A stretch of DNA of 64,000 nucleotides from DYCT01 sp051875715 (GCA_051875715.1 JBJEHD010000023.1:1-64000); one strand, 5' to 3'. Numbered from the stretch's first letter, positions 1 to 6,341 are shown. Notes: a model not told the origin generated them from the sequence alone. Made by a program: numbers and translations.

Positions 1-2
1 AC

Positions 3-905
3 TACGACGAGGATGGCTATCTGAAGACCTCTGACGGCAAGAAGACCATTACGGGAATCAAGTGGATAGCCAAGCCGTTAGGCTTGGACTCGCTGATATG
101 CTACAGCGACGGCAAGAAGCGCGGCTATTTCAATATGTTCACCGGCAAACCTGTCATCGAGCCGAAGTACGACCATGCCTGGATTTTCTCCGACGGACTG
201 GCTTCGGTGGACGACGGAGGTTGGGTCAAGTTCATCGACGCATCGGGCAAGGTGGCGATAGACCCCCGGATTCCTTATATCCCCGGGGCAGAAGGTTATG
301 TGTTCCACAACAACCGCTGCATTGTCCACAACGAACGTCGCGACCGTTTCGGGCTGTTGGACAAGCAGGGCAAGTGGGTGTTGCAGCCGGAATATTTCTC
401 CATCGAATCTTCCGGAAACTTCTGGGTTGTCGACAACGGAGAGGGCAAAAGCGTATTGGACAGCACGCTGAACACGGTCGTCCCGTTCGCGAAAGGTCAA
501 ATTTGGGTAAGCAGCGATTATATCAGCATCACGCTCAGCAACCACATCATGCAGCGTTACGACCATAGCGGCGAGATGATCAATGATTTCTACATCAACG
601 ACGTAACACGTATGACCTACGAGTCTGACGAGTTGCGCTACTCCACCTCTAAGGAATACAATGACGAAGGTGTCATCTCCGGCGAGACGGAAGGCACTAC
701 GCCCTTTTCGGTTGAGAAGATGGCCAAATGCCTCCGCTACGAGGCGGAAAGCGGATGGTACGGCCTGATGAGCGCAGATGGCAAGGTGGTCACGCCTCCT
801 TCGTATTGCAGCATCAAGGCAATCGGATATGACACGTACCTGTGCAAGGACAACAGCGAAGATGGCGTGATACTGAATGGTAAAGGCGAGCCGACGAACA
901 AATGA
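3..905 (+). CDS. WG-repeat (KWG) protein, 5' end outside window
   Basis: The reading frame is open from the first complete codon at position 3, so the gene starts upstream of the window; the stop is TGA at 903-905. The product carries several degenerate WG repeats of the pattern G(L/Y)(F/L)D..GK.V..P.Y, for example RFGLLDKQGKWVLQPEY and WYGLMSADGKVVTPPSY. Such repeats form beta-rich scaffolds in many Bacteroidota surface or periplasmic proteins; no enzymatic motif is visible. Secretion cannot be judged without the N-terminus. Its exact role is unknown. Confidence 0.8.
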   Translation, partial: YDEDGYLKTSDGKKTITGIKWIAKPLGLDSLICYSDGKKRGYFNMFTGKPVIEPKYDHAWIFSDGLASVDDGGWVKFIDASGKVAIDPRIPYIPGAEGYVFHNNRCIVHNERRDRFGLLDKQGKWVLQPEYFSIESSGNFWVVDNGEGKSVLDSTLNTVVPFAKGQIWVSSDYISITLSNHIMQRYDHSGEMINDFYINDVTRMTYESDELRYSTSKEYNDEGVISGETEGTTPFSVEKMAKCLRYEAESGWYGLMSADGKVVTPPSYCSIKAIGYDTYLCKDNSEDGVILNGKGEPTNK

Positions 906-1325
906 GTGGAGAGCCGAGCCTGCTCGAACTATCCCGAGTGCGGAGGAGGAAGACAAAACCGGGTGTAAAAGTGAAGATTTTATTAACTACGTAAAAAGAC
1001 TTCGTTCATCTTTTGTAAATTTGCACCCGATTTCAAGCAATTATTTGAATTTTAACAAGAGTCCTATAAGGAATGAGACTATTTGCATACATAACACCAC
1101 AATCGTTTTCTCAGAACTATCGACGTTTTGAGCGGAACAGTTATGTGCATGTATTTAGTAAATATTCACGCACAAGCGGTATAGGATTCCCATATCATAC
1201 ACGACATAGTTATTTCTATCAGGCATCGTAATGAGCCTTTTGTGAATTGAACTCATAATGATAGTTGGAAGATCCTTGCCGGAATTTCCAACTATTTTTT
1301 TACACTCAAAAATGAAGAAACAACT
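906..1325. other. AT-rich intergenic stretch with a possible -7 box
   Basis: This 420-bp stretch has no convincing coding frame and is clearly richer in A+T than the gene before it. It contains TAAATTTG at 1016-1023, matching the Bacteroidota -7 consensus TAnnTTTG, but no TTTG at the proper upstream distance. A terminator-like hairpin sits at its end (see 1261-1301). The short frame at 877-1131 overlaps the end of the WG-repeat gene and shows no family features. Confidence 0.5.
1261..1301 (+). terminator. Hairpin with T-tract just upstream of the truncated WYL gene
   Basis: A perfect 10-bp stem (ATAGTTGGAA at 1261-1270 with TTCCAACTAT at 1286-1295) encloses a 15-nt loop and is followed by seven T residues to 1301. 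It looks like an intrinsic terminator reading on the plus strand. It lies only 24 bp before the start at 1326, so it could also act as an attenuator for that gene. Confidence 0.6.
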
Positions 1326-1739
1326 ATGCCAGCAAATAAGAATGCCTTAATCAGGTACAAAACGATTGATAATTGTCTAAGAAACAACTACAGGAAGTGG
1401 ACTTTGGATGACCTTGTAAAAGCGTGTTGCGATGCCCTCTACGACATGGAGGGCATCAAGAAAGGTGTCTGTGCAAGAACCGTTCAGATGGATATACAGA
1501 TTATGAGGTCCGACAAATTGGGGTACTATGCCCCTATTGAGGTCTATGACAGAATCTACTATAGATACTCTGATCCAGATTACTCCATCACAAAGAACCC
1601 TCTTTCTTTGGACGATTGTAATCTTATCAAAGAAGCAATCACACTCCTCGGAAACAAAGATAATCTAAACAAAGAAGAGACAGTCAAAGTCCTCTCTAAA
1701 GTTCAAGACAGACTAATGACTCTACTGAACTTCGTCTAA
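1326..1739 (+). pseudogene. Truncated WYL-family transcription regulator (N-terminal part only)
   Basis: The 137-residue product matches the N-terminal part of Bacteroidota YafY/WYL regulators: the opening MPANKNALIRYKTIDNCLR, a winged-helix segment with RKWTLDDLV, and RTVQMDIQIMR are typical of that family. Full-length members run to about 300 residues with a C-terminal WYL ligand-binding domain; here translation stops at TAA 1737-1739, sixteen bases before the tRNA array, and no WYL domain follows. It is either a pseudogene fragment or a freestanding DNA-binding domain. Its loss of the sensor half at the edge of a tRNA array suggests that a recombination event removed the rest. Confidence 0.7.
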
Positions 1740-1754
1740 CCTAATGAGCCATTG

Positions 1755-1827
1755 AGCTTCAAGTAGGATTCGAACCTACGACCTGCTTCATTACAAGTGA
1801 GCCGCACTACCACTGTGCTATTGAAGC
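1755..1827 (-). tRNA. tRNA-Thr(TGT), anticodon stem disturbed
   Basis: Read on the minus strand, GCTTCAA/TTGAAGC forms the acceptor stem, GCAC/GTGC the D stem and GTAGG/CCTAC the T stem. The loop CTTGTAA gives anticodon TGT (Thr). The anticodon stem GCTCA pairs with TGAGC only if one A is bulged (TGAAGC), a probable one-base insertion. No CCA is encoded. It is the last gene of the array. Confidence 0.75.
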
Positions 1828-1833
1828 GAGATG

Positions 1834-1896
1834 TAGTCGGTACGAGATTCGAACTCGTGTGGGCAGAATGAAAATCTGCAATTAGACGAACCGACC
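1834..1896 (-). tRNA. tRNA-Glu(TTC)-like gene with deleted D arm
   Basis: The acceptor stem GGTCGGT/ACCGACT, the anticodon stem-loop GCAGA-TTTTCAT-TCTGC (anticodon TTC, Glu) and the T arm ACGAG-TTCGAAT-CTCGT are intact. Only about ten bases (TCGTCTAATT) lie between the acceptor and anticodon stems, so the D stem-loop is missing. Total length is about 63 nt instead of about 74. It is most simply a tRNA with an internal deletion and probably non-functional. Confidence 0.7.
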
Positions 1897-1902
1897 ATCT
1901 GA

Positions 1903-1977
1903 GGGAGCCCGATGGGTTTCGAACCCATGACCACCAGAGCCACAACCTGGCGCTCTACCAACTGAGCTACGAACTCC
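1903..1977 (-). tRNA. tRNA-His(GTG)
   Basis: All arms fold: acceptor GGAGTTC/GGGCTCC, D stem GCTC/GAGC, anticodon stem-loop CCAGG-TTGTGGC-TCTGG with anticodon GTG, and T arm ATGGG-TTCGAAA-CCCAT. The discriminator is C73 as expected for His. The base at -1 in the gene is not G. CCA is not encoded. Confidence 0.9.
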
Positions 1978-1983
1978 ATATAG

Positions 1984-2054
1984 TCGCCCCAAAAGGAATC
2001 GACCCTTCACGAACAGGGTCAACCCCCGTTGTGCTACCGTGATACCATAGGGCA
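1984..2054 (-). tRNA. tRNA-Gln(TTG)-like, atypical anticodon loop
   Basis: The 5' end TGCCCTA pairs with TGGGGCG (first pair U:G, typical of tRNA-Gln). The best anticodon stem is ACGGG/CCTGT, giving loop GGTTGAC with anticodon TTG; position 33 is then G instead of the near-universal U. Another reading gives GAC (Val) with a poor stem. The T stem contains two G:T pairs. I favour a decayed tRNA-Gln. Confidence 0.55.
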
Positions 2055-2062
2055 ATCTGTAG

Positions 2063-2144
2063 TCGGAGTGGGAGGACTCGAACCTCCGAAGTCGAATGAC
2101 GGCTGATTTACAGTCAGCTCTCGTTGCCGCTGGAGAACACTCCG
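2063..2144 (-). tRNA. tRNA-Tyr(GTA)
   Basis: The acceptor CGGAGTG/CACTCCG, anticodon stem-loop GCTGA-CTGTAAA-TCAGC (anticodon GTA), a long class II variable arm and T arm GGAGG-TTCGAGT-CCTCC all fold. Discriminator A. It looks intact. Confidence 0.9.
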
Positions 2145-2151
2145 ATTAGTG

Positions 2152-2224
2152 TGGAGCCTCGTGGAGTCGAACCACGTTCTCAGGATTTTCAGTCCTGCGC
2201 ATACACCAAGTCTGCCAAAGCTCC
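2152..2224 (-). tRNA. tRNA-Phe(GAA)
   Basis: The acceptor GGAGCTT/AGGCTCC, anticodon stem-loop CAGGA-CTGAAAA-TCCTG (anticodon GAA) and T arm CGTGG-TTCGACT-CCACG all fold. The D stem is short (GCA/TGC). The sequence is unlike usual chromosomal tRNA-Phe and fits the relaxed sequence of phage-borne tRNAs. Confidence 0.85.
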
Positions 2225-2230
2225 ATTGGG

Positions 2231-2304
2231 TGATGAGGGAGGGACTCGAACCCCCAACCGGCTGCTTCGTAGACAGCTGCTCTGTCCAGTTGAGCTACCC
2301 CACC
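2231..2304 (-). tRNA. tRNA-Arg(ACG)
   Basis: The acceptor GGTGGGG pairs with CCTCATC (two G:T pairs), D stem GCTC/GAGC, anticodon stem-loop GCTGT-CTACGAA-GCAGC (anticodon ACG, Arg) and T arm GGGGG-TTCGAGT-CCCTC. Discriminator A; no CCA encoded. Confidence 0.85.
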
Positions 2305-2309
2305 ATTGG

Positions 2310-2395
2310 CGGAAGCAGAAGGATTCGAACCTTCGGAACCTTGCGGTTCGGCACGTTAGCAATGTGCTGGTTTAAGCCGCCCGCCTCGTGCTTCC
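2310..2395 (-). tRNA. tRNA-Ser(GCT)
   Basis: The acceptor GGAAGCA/TGCTTCC, a class II variable arm (GAACC-GCAA-GGTTC) and T arm GAAGG-TTCGAAT-CCTTC fold well. The anticodon loop TTGCTAA gives GCT (Ser); the pair next to the loop is an A.C mismatch. Discriminator G as expected for Ser. It is the promoter-proximal gene of the array. Confidence 0.85.
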
Positions 2396-2410
2396 TTTGT
2401 TTTGACGATG

Positions 2411-2418
2411 CAAAGGTA
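2411..2418 (-). promoter_or_regulatory. -7 box upstream of the tRNA array
   Basis: Minus-strand TACCTTTG fits the Bacteroidota -7 element TAnnTTTG and lies 16 bp upstream of tRNA-Ser, so a transcript starting there would cover all eight tRNAs. No clear TTTG -33 box is visible at 19-21 bp. Confidence 0.5.
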
Positions 2419-2566
2419 GACATGCCGAATGCAGTCTTTTTTCGTGGCAGAAGAAAAAGTTATGTTTTTAATGAGAAAAATATTCTCGATGGTTGATAGC
2501 GAAATATAAAAGATGTGCTCTGCCTATATTGTAGGAATAGCAACACGTTGCAAGGACCTCGTTTTT

Positions 2567-2624
2567 CGCGTGTACACGCATCGGCCCTCGCGTATATACG
2601 TAAGTGGCTTCGCGTGTATACGCG
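2567..2624. repeat. Degenerate palindromic repeat block (CGCGTGTACACGC type)
   Basis: Three imperfect copies of a 12-14 bp palindrome occur in tandem: CGCGTGTACACGCA, CTCGCGTATATACG and TCGCGTGTATACGCG, separated by 6-10 bp. The block is much more GC-rich than the flanking DNA. A related block occurs at 59252-59370. Confidence 0.65.
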
Positions 2625-2755
2625 TCATCCGCGCCGTCGGAAGAATTCTTTCGCTGATTATAAAATAGCAAATGCATAAAGTCCAACAACAAATGAAAAA
2701 TTAGTGAAATGGCCGGAGAATCTCACTTTAGAGGTGATTCCTAATGAGACTATTA

Positions 2756-2786
2756 TTTGTAAATTTTCAGGCAAATACTAAATTTG
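2756..2786 (+). promoter_or_regulatory. Promoter for the SDR-VOC-DUF1294-FKBP gene run
   Basis: TTTG at 2756-2759 is followed after 19 bp by TAAATTTG at 2779-2786, an exact match to the Bacteroidota -33/-7 consensus. It would give a leader of roughly 90 nt before the start at 2882. Confidence 0.75.
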
Positions 2787-2881
2787 CATGTCTTCTGCTT
2801 TCATCCAACAGAAAGCAGATTAAGAGCGCATCCGGGCAAAAGAATAATTTGTCTGACACATGAAGAAGATATTGGTACGTT

Positions 2882-3598
2882 ATGGAATATGAGGATAAGG
2901 TAGCCGTCGTGACTGGCGGTGCACATGGCATCGGCAGATGTATCGCCGAGGAGTTCCGCAAGAGGGGTGCTTCGGTGGCGGTCATTGATGTGCGGGAGGG
3001 GGACCACTTTGTCGGAGACATCTCCAAAAAGGAGATGTTGGAAGTCTTTTCCGATGAGATAATCAGCAAGTACGGAAAAGTGGATTACATTGTCAACAAT
3101 GCCTTGCCGCCGATGAAGGGACTGGATGAATGTACCTGGGAAGAATTTCAGTATGCTTTGGCTGTCGGGGTAACCGCGCCTTTCTATCTGGTCAAACTGC
3201 TTGCGCCATATCTCGCTGAAGGAGCCTCGATAGTCAACATATCCTCCTCACGTGATCGCATGAGCCAGCCTCAGACGGAGAGTTACACGGCTGCCAAGGG
3301 AGGCATTGCTGCCCTCACCCACTCTCTCGCCGTCACGCTGCGTGGCAAGGCAAGGGTCAACTCCATCTCTCCGGGATGGATTGACACGGACTTTAAGGAA
3401 TATGAGGGCCCTGATGCCGTACAGCAGCCGGCGGGTCGTGTAGGCAATCCGATGGACATTGCCAATATGGTGCTGTTCCTCTGTTCGAACAAGGCCGGAT
3501 TCATCACAGGCGAGAACATCTGTATTGATGGCGGTATGACCCGGCAGATGGTTTACCACGGTGATCATGGCTGGACGTTGACTGAAGATTCAAAATAA
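2882..3598 (+). CDS. Short-chain dehydrogenase/reductase (SDR) family oxidoreductase
   Basis: The 238-residue protein is a classical SDR: TGGAHGIG (about residues 11-18) is the NAD(P)-binding glycine motif, NNA at 72-74 stabilises the fold, and Ser about 122 with YTAAK (Tyr135, Lys139) forms the catalytic triad; PGW at 164-166 and a C-terminal G..I.IDGG are also present. It would interconvert an alcohol and a ketone in the cytosol; the substrate cannot be told. It heads a run of closely spaced plus-strand genes with a VOC enzyme 29 bp downstream, so a small-molecule detoxification or modification role is plausible. Confidence 0.9.
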   Translation: MEYEDKVAVVTGGAHGIGRCIAEEFRKRGASVAVIDVREGDHFVGDISKKEMLEVFSDEIISKYGKVDYIVNNALPPMKGLDECTWEEFQYALAVGVTAPFYLVKLLAPYLAEGASIVNISSSRDRMSQPQTESYTAAKGGIAALTHSLAVTLRGKARVNSISPGWIDTDFKEYEGPDAVQQPAGRVGNPMDIANMVLFLCSNKAGFITGENICIDGGMTRQMVYHGDHGWTLTEDSK

Positions 3599-3627
3599 CA
3601 GCCAGACTGACAAATACAACTAAAGTG

Positions 3628-4020
3628 ATGAATATCAAGATAGACCATATCGCACTCTACTGCCTCGATTTAGAGGCAATGAGAACATTCTTTATCAACC
3701 ACTTCGGATGCCAGTCAAACGACATGTACCACAATCCGCGAACAGGATTGAAGACTTATATCCTTTCATTTCCTGAAGGTGGCACCCGCCTGGAAATCAT
3801 GTCGCACCCCAAGGTGGACGAAATTTCATCCGGATTATATAAGGCTGGCTTTATACACCTATCCATTGCTGTCGGAAGCAAGGAAAATGTCGTAGAGAAG
3901 ACCCACGAACTGACGGCAGCCGGATATGAATGCGTCAGTGGCCCAAGAGTGACTGGAGACGGATATTTCGAGAGTGGTCTTATTGGGCCGGAAGGCATCA
4001 TCTTGGAGATTACGGTGTAA
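3628..4020 (+). CDS. Glyoxalase/VOC-superfamily protein
   Basis: The 130-residue protein has the single-module vicinal-oxygen-chelate fold. His7 (IDHIALY), Glu56 (TRLEIM), His77 (FIHLSI) and Glu127 (ILEITV) match the 2-His-2-Glu metal site of glyoxalase I-type enzymes, and the length fits a lactoylglutathione-lyase-like protein. I chose ATG 3628 over the GTG immediately before it (3625). It follows the SDR by 29 bp and ends one base before the DUF1294 start, so the genes are very likely co-transcribed. The substrate is not known. Confidence 0.88.
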   Translation: MNIKIDHIALYCLDLEAMRTFFINHFGCQSNDMYHNPRTGLKTYILSFPEGGTRLEIMSHPKVDEISSGLYKAGFIHLSIAVGSKENVVEKTHELTAAGYECVSGPRVTGDGYFESGLIGPEGIILEITV

Positions 4021-4021
4021 T

Positions 4022-4303
4022 ATGACAACAACGATGCATCAATGCTCACTCTATTATCTGCTTGCCGTCAATGCCCTGACGTTCTTGCTTTATGGCGTAG
4101 ACAAATACAAAGCCAAGAAGAACAAATGGCGCATATCCGAAGCCGCTCTCCTCACCCTGGCCGCCATCGGTGGCAGTATAGGGGCCTGGGCCGGCATGAA
4201 ACTGTGGCATCACAAGACGATGCACAAGAAGTTCAAGTATGGCATCCCTGCAATAATCATCCTGCAGATTGCGTTAGTGGTATATCTGCATACAATCATA
4301 TAA
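4022..4303 (+). CDS. DUF1294 family small membrane protein
   Basis: The 93-residue protein has the DUF1294 signature: YGVDKYKAKKNKWRISE followed by a glycine-rich membrane helix (GGSIGAWAGMKLWHHKT), the conserved K(T/H)..KKF and a second hydrophobic segment. Three hydrophobic stretches suggest an inner-membrane protein. Start ATG 4022 overlaps no other gene and follows the VOC stop by one base. Function of the family is unknown. Confidence 0.88.
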   Translation: MTTTMHQCSLYYLLAVNALTFLLYGVDKYKAKKNKWRISEAALLTLAAIGGSIGAWAGMKLWHHKTMHKKFKYGIPAIIILQIALVVYLHTII

Positions 4304-4306
4304 GAT

Positions 4307-4711
4307 ATGAACATGAATAAAAGAGAATACGCGCAGGCCAACAAAGAATGGTTGGCAGCAAAGGCACAGGAAGAGGGCGTGAAACCGCTCCCCAAAGGGA
4401 TATATTATAAAGTATTGGCAGAGGGTAAAGCAGACGGGAAGCATCCCACGCCCCGAAGCATCGTCACCGCCCATTACGCAGGTCGCACCATCGACGGCAA
4501 GCAGTTTGACAGCAGCCGTGGAGGTGCTCCGATTGCCATCCGTCTCTGCGACCTCATCGAGGGATGGATTATCGCCATGCAGCAGATGTGTGTGGGCGAC
4601 AAATGGGAGGTCTATATCCCTGCCGAAATGGGATATGGCAAGTTCTCGCAACCAGGCATACCAGGAGGTTCTACGCTCATCTTCGAGATAGAACTGCTCG
4701 GCATCGCATAA
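4307..4711 (+). CDS. FKBP-type peptidyl-prolyl cis-trans isomerase
   Basis: The 134-residue protein has an N-terminal helix followed by an FKBP domain: VTAHYAGRTIDGKQFDSS, then IEGWIIAMQQMCVGDKWEVYIPAEMGYG and GSTLIFEIELL, which are the core FKBP strands and active-site aromatics. No signal peptide is visible, so it is probably a cytosolic proline isomerase or chaperone. It begins three bases after the DUF1294 stop and is in the same transcription unit. Confidence 0.93.
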   Translation: MNMNKREYAQANKEWLAAKAQEEGVKPLPKGIYYKVLAEGKADGKHPTPRSIVTAHYAGRTIDGKQFDSSRGGAPIAIRLCDLIEGWIIAMQQMCVGDKWEVYIPAEMGYGKFSQPGIPGGSTLIFEIELLGIA

Positions 4712-4733
4712 CTTCATACGCCATCACTATCAC

Positions 4734-5270
4734 ATGAGAAAGAAAAGCAGAGAGATGGATGCTGCCTGGGCACTTGAAGTTATGGACAAAGCGCCCTATA
4801 TGACGGTCAGTATGGCCGATGTCAATGGGATGCCTTATTCCGTTCCGCTTTCTTTGGCCCGTACCGATGAACAAACGTTTTATTTTCACTGCGCTACCGA
4901 GGGGAAGAAACTGGACATCATACAAACTAATCCTCGCGTATGCCTGACCGCCGTAAGCAAATGCAAGCCGACGATAGGCCCCAAGGATGGCAGTTTTACC
5001 TTGGAATTCAAGTCCGCCATCGCATTTGGCAAGGCTGAAATTGTTGCCGACGACGTCGAAAAGCGGGAGGCTCTCCGGGTTATTTGCCAACGCTTTTTGC
5101 CCAAGCACATGGATGCATTCGAGGCTGCGGTTGAGCGGAGTATGTCGCGCACAGCCGTAGTACGCATTACGCTCACAGAACCCCCTGTGGGCAAACGCAA
5201 GCAATATGATGCCAACGGGGACGAGCTGAAATACGGACGAATGGAGCATGAAATGGTTATATGGCCATAA
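4734..5270 (+). CDS. Pyridoxamine 5'-phosphate oxidase-like flavoprotein of the Nim (nitroimidazole reductase-like) family
   Basis: The 178-residue protein has a split-barrel FMN-binding fold. N-terminal R(K/R)..REM, then GMPYSVPLSLA, FYFHCATEGKKLD, NPRVCL, FKSAIAFGKA, ICQRFLPKHMDAF and ERSMSRTAV closely follow the Nim protein pattern. Nim proteins from Bacteroides can reduce 5-nitroimidazoles to amines, but most chromosomal relatives are untested, so resistance is not implied. It follows the FKBP gene by 22 bp and overlaps the convergent minus-strand gene by 14 bp. Confidence 0.85.
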   Translation: MRKKSREMDAAWALEVMDKAPYMTVSMADVNGMPYSVPLSLARTDEQTFYFHCATEGKKLDIIQTNPRVCLTAVSKCKPTIGPKDGSFTLEFKSAIAFGKAEIVADDVEKREALRVICQRFLPKHMDAFEAAVERSMSRTAVVRITLTEPPVGKRKQYDANGDELKYGRMEHEMVIWP

Positions 5271-5850
5271 AGAAGCCTAAGACGGGAGCAAAAGCAAGCA
5301 GGTCCTCTGCCGCCATCCTATGAACTAAATGCAATGTTTTATATTGTTCGCTGATGGAGTCTTCTCTGATTGAATCTATCAAGAAGTCCTTGATGGCCCT
5401 GCGAGATTCCTCGTGAGAGAAAGCATAAAAAGCCTCCGATGAGATGAAAGCATTGTTTTTCTCGTTGGACAAATGCCAAAACGGCTCGCTGGCCATATAG
5501 ATAAAAGGGTTGCGATGGCCGCAAATGAATGGACTTCCAATTGGCACGACTCTCTGCCATACGTCCTCGAACTTGCTTCGCAACTCCTTGTCTAAACATA
5601 CGATGTTCGTGGTGATGTGCCCAGACTCCACGAGTTCCATAATCGAAATAAGCATGACGGCTTTATGCGGAGCAAAACATCCCTTGTATTTGTTGCGGTT
5701 CAGGTTGCTGGCCATACGGAGGAAGTAATCCCTGCATAGTGCCACTTTCTTTTTCACAAGTGCAGCCTTTGTCGTCTCCTCCAATGAAGCAAACACATCT
5801 GTTTGCATGAAACATGTGAGGTCGTTTATGTAAGATTGGATGTCGATCAT
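5257..5850 (-). CDS. Lone restriction-reader-like domain protein (ScoMcrA SBD / COG3440 N-terminal type)
   Basis: The 197-residue protein contains APHKAVMLISIMELVESGHI (about 59-78), LDKELRSKFEDVW and NPFIYMASEPFWHLS. This order (APHK.x.LL..I, then L..F...W, then PF..L....FW.L) is the pattern I know from the N-terminal domain of predicted HNH restriction endonucleases and sulfur-binding domains of ScoMcrA-type enzymes. No HNH nuclease domain follows, so this would be a stand-alone DNA-reader domain. The family call rests on pattern recognition only. It stands alone on the minus strand at the end of the AT-rich island. Confidence 0.6.
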   Translation of the reverse strand: MIDIQSYINDLTCFMQTDVFASLEETTKAALVKKKVALCRDYFLRMASNLNRNKYKGCFAPHKAVMLISIMELVESGHITTNIVCLDKELRSKFEDVWQRVVPIGSPFICGHRNPFIYMASEPFWHLSNEKNNAFISSEAFYAFSHEESRRAIKDFLIDSIREDSISEQYKTLHLVHRMAAEDLLAFAPVLGFFMAI

Positions 5851-6066
5851 AGTTTATCTTTTCTCTTTCAAGAAAAAATATAGCATTTTTGCGTAAGCCA
5901 ACGGATTCTTGTCCGAAGAAAGATTTGATACCACACCCGGAGCTGAAAGCGAAGCTCTCGTTTTGCATGAAAATCGGATGCAAGCCTCATGCAAGGGCGT
6001 TACCTTTGCATGAGGCATAGGAGGGAACGGAGGAGACCTCAGTACCACTTTTGATGCCACCTATCC

Positions 6067-6102
6067 GAAACTGCAGTACCCCGTAGGCGGTACTGCAGTT
6101 TC
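6067..6102. repeat. Perfect 14-bp inverted repeat (hairpin)
   Basis: GAAACTGCAGTACC at 6067-6080 and its exact reverse complement at 6089-6102 flank an 8-nt loop. There is no T-tract on either side, so it is not a typical intrinsic terminator. Confidence 0.7.
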
Positions 6103-6117
6103 ACCTACTCGTGACAA

Positions 6118-6175
6118 CAGTGGTACTGGCGTGTGACTGGCCGGGAGACTATCCACCCGAATCCGGGCAAGCAGG
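6118..6175. repeat. Dispersed ~58-bp repeat, copy 1
   Basis: The segment opening CAGTGGTACTGGCGTGTGAC and continuing through GGGAGACTATCC to GGGCAAGCAGGC recurs at 39083-39141 with only a handful of differences. Neither copy lies in a gene. Confidence 0.75.
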
Positions 6176-6253
6176 CAGCCTATTCGGCAAGGCTGCAAGG
6201 CTGTCCCCCAAAGGCACGGCATAGGCTCTACCCCACTCGGGCTCAATGTCAAT

Positions 6254-6341
6254 CCCAAAAAACGGTCAGTAGGCCGCCCCTGCGCAAACGAACTTCCTTT
6301 TGGGCATCTGTCTTCCCCGTTCCTCGGTTACAATGGAGCCC
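6254..6341 (+). repeat. MITE-like element, left-half fragment
   Basis: This 88-bp segment aligns with the left half of the complete elements at 31960 and 46257 (CCCAAAAAACGGTCAGTAGG, GCGCAAACGAACTT, GGCATCTGTCTTCC, CGGTTACAATGGAGCCC) and then breaks off. It is more diverged and more GC-rich than the complete copies. Confidence 0.75.

Larger units (their letters stand above)
2396..2881. other. AT-rich intergenic stretch between the tRNA array and the SDR gene
   Basis: It has no credible coding frame. It holds the tRNA-array -7 box, a block of GCGTGTACACGC-type palindromic repeats at 2567-2624 and the SDR promoter at 2756-2786. Confidence 0.6.

Noticed and set aside
877..1131. 84-codon plus-strand frame after the WG-repeat gene
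   Set aside because: It overlaps the end of the WG-repeat gene, shows no family features and has no ribosome-binding context.
1736..1945. 69-codon minus-strand frame
   Set aside because: It is a translation through tRNA-Thr, tRNA-Glu-like and tRNA-His genes.
2124..2496. Small protein genes of 83 and 115 codons on the plus strand
   Set aside because: They run antisense over the tRNA-Phe, tRNA-Arg and tRNA-Ser genes; these are well-known false proteins from tRNA sequence.
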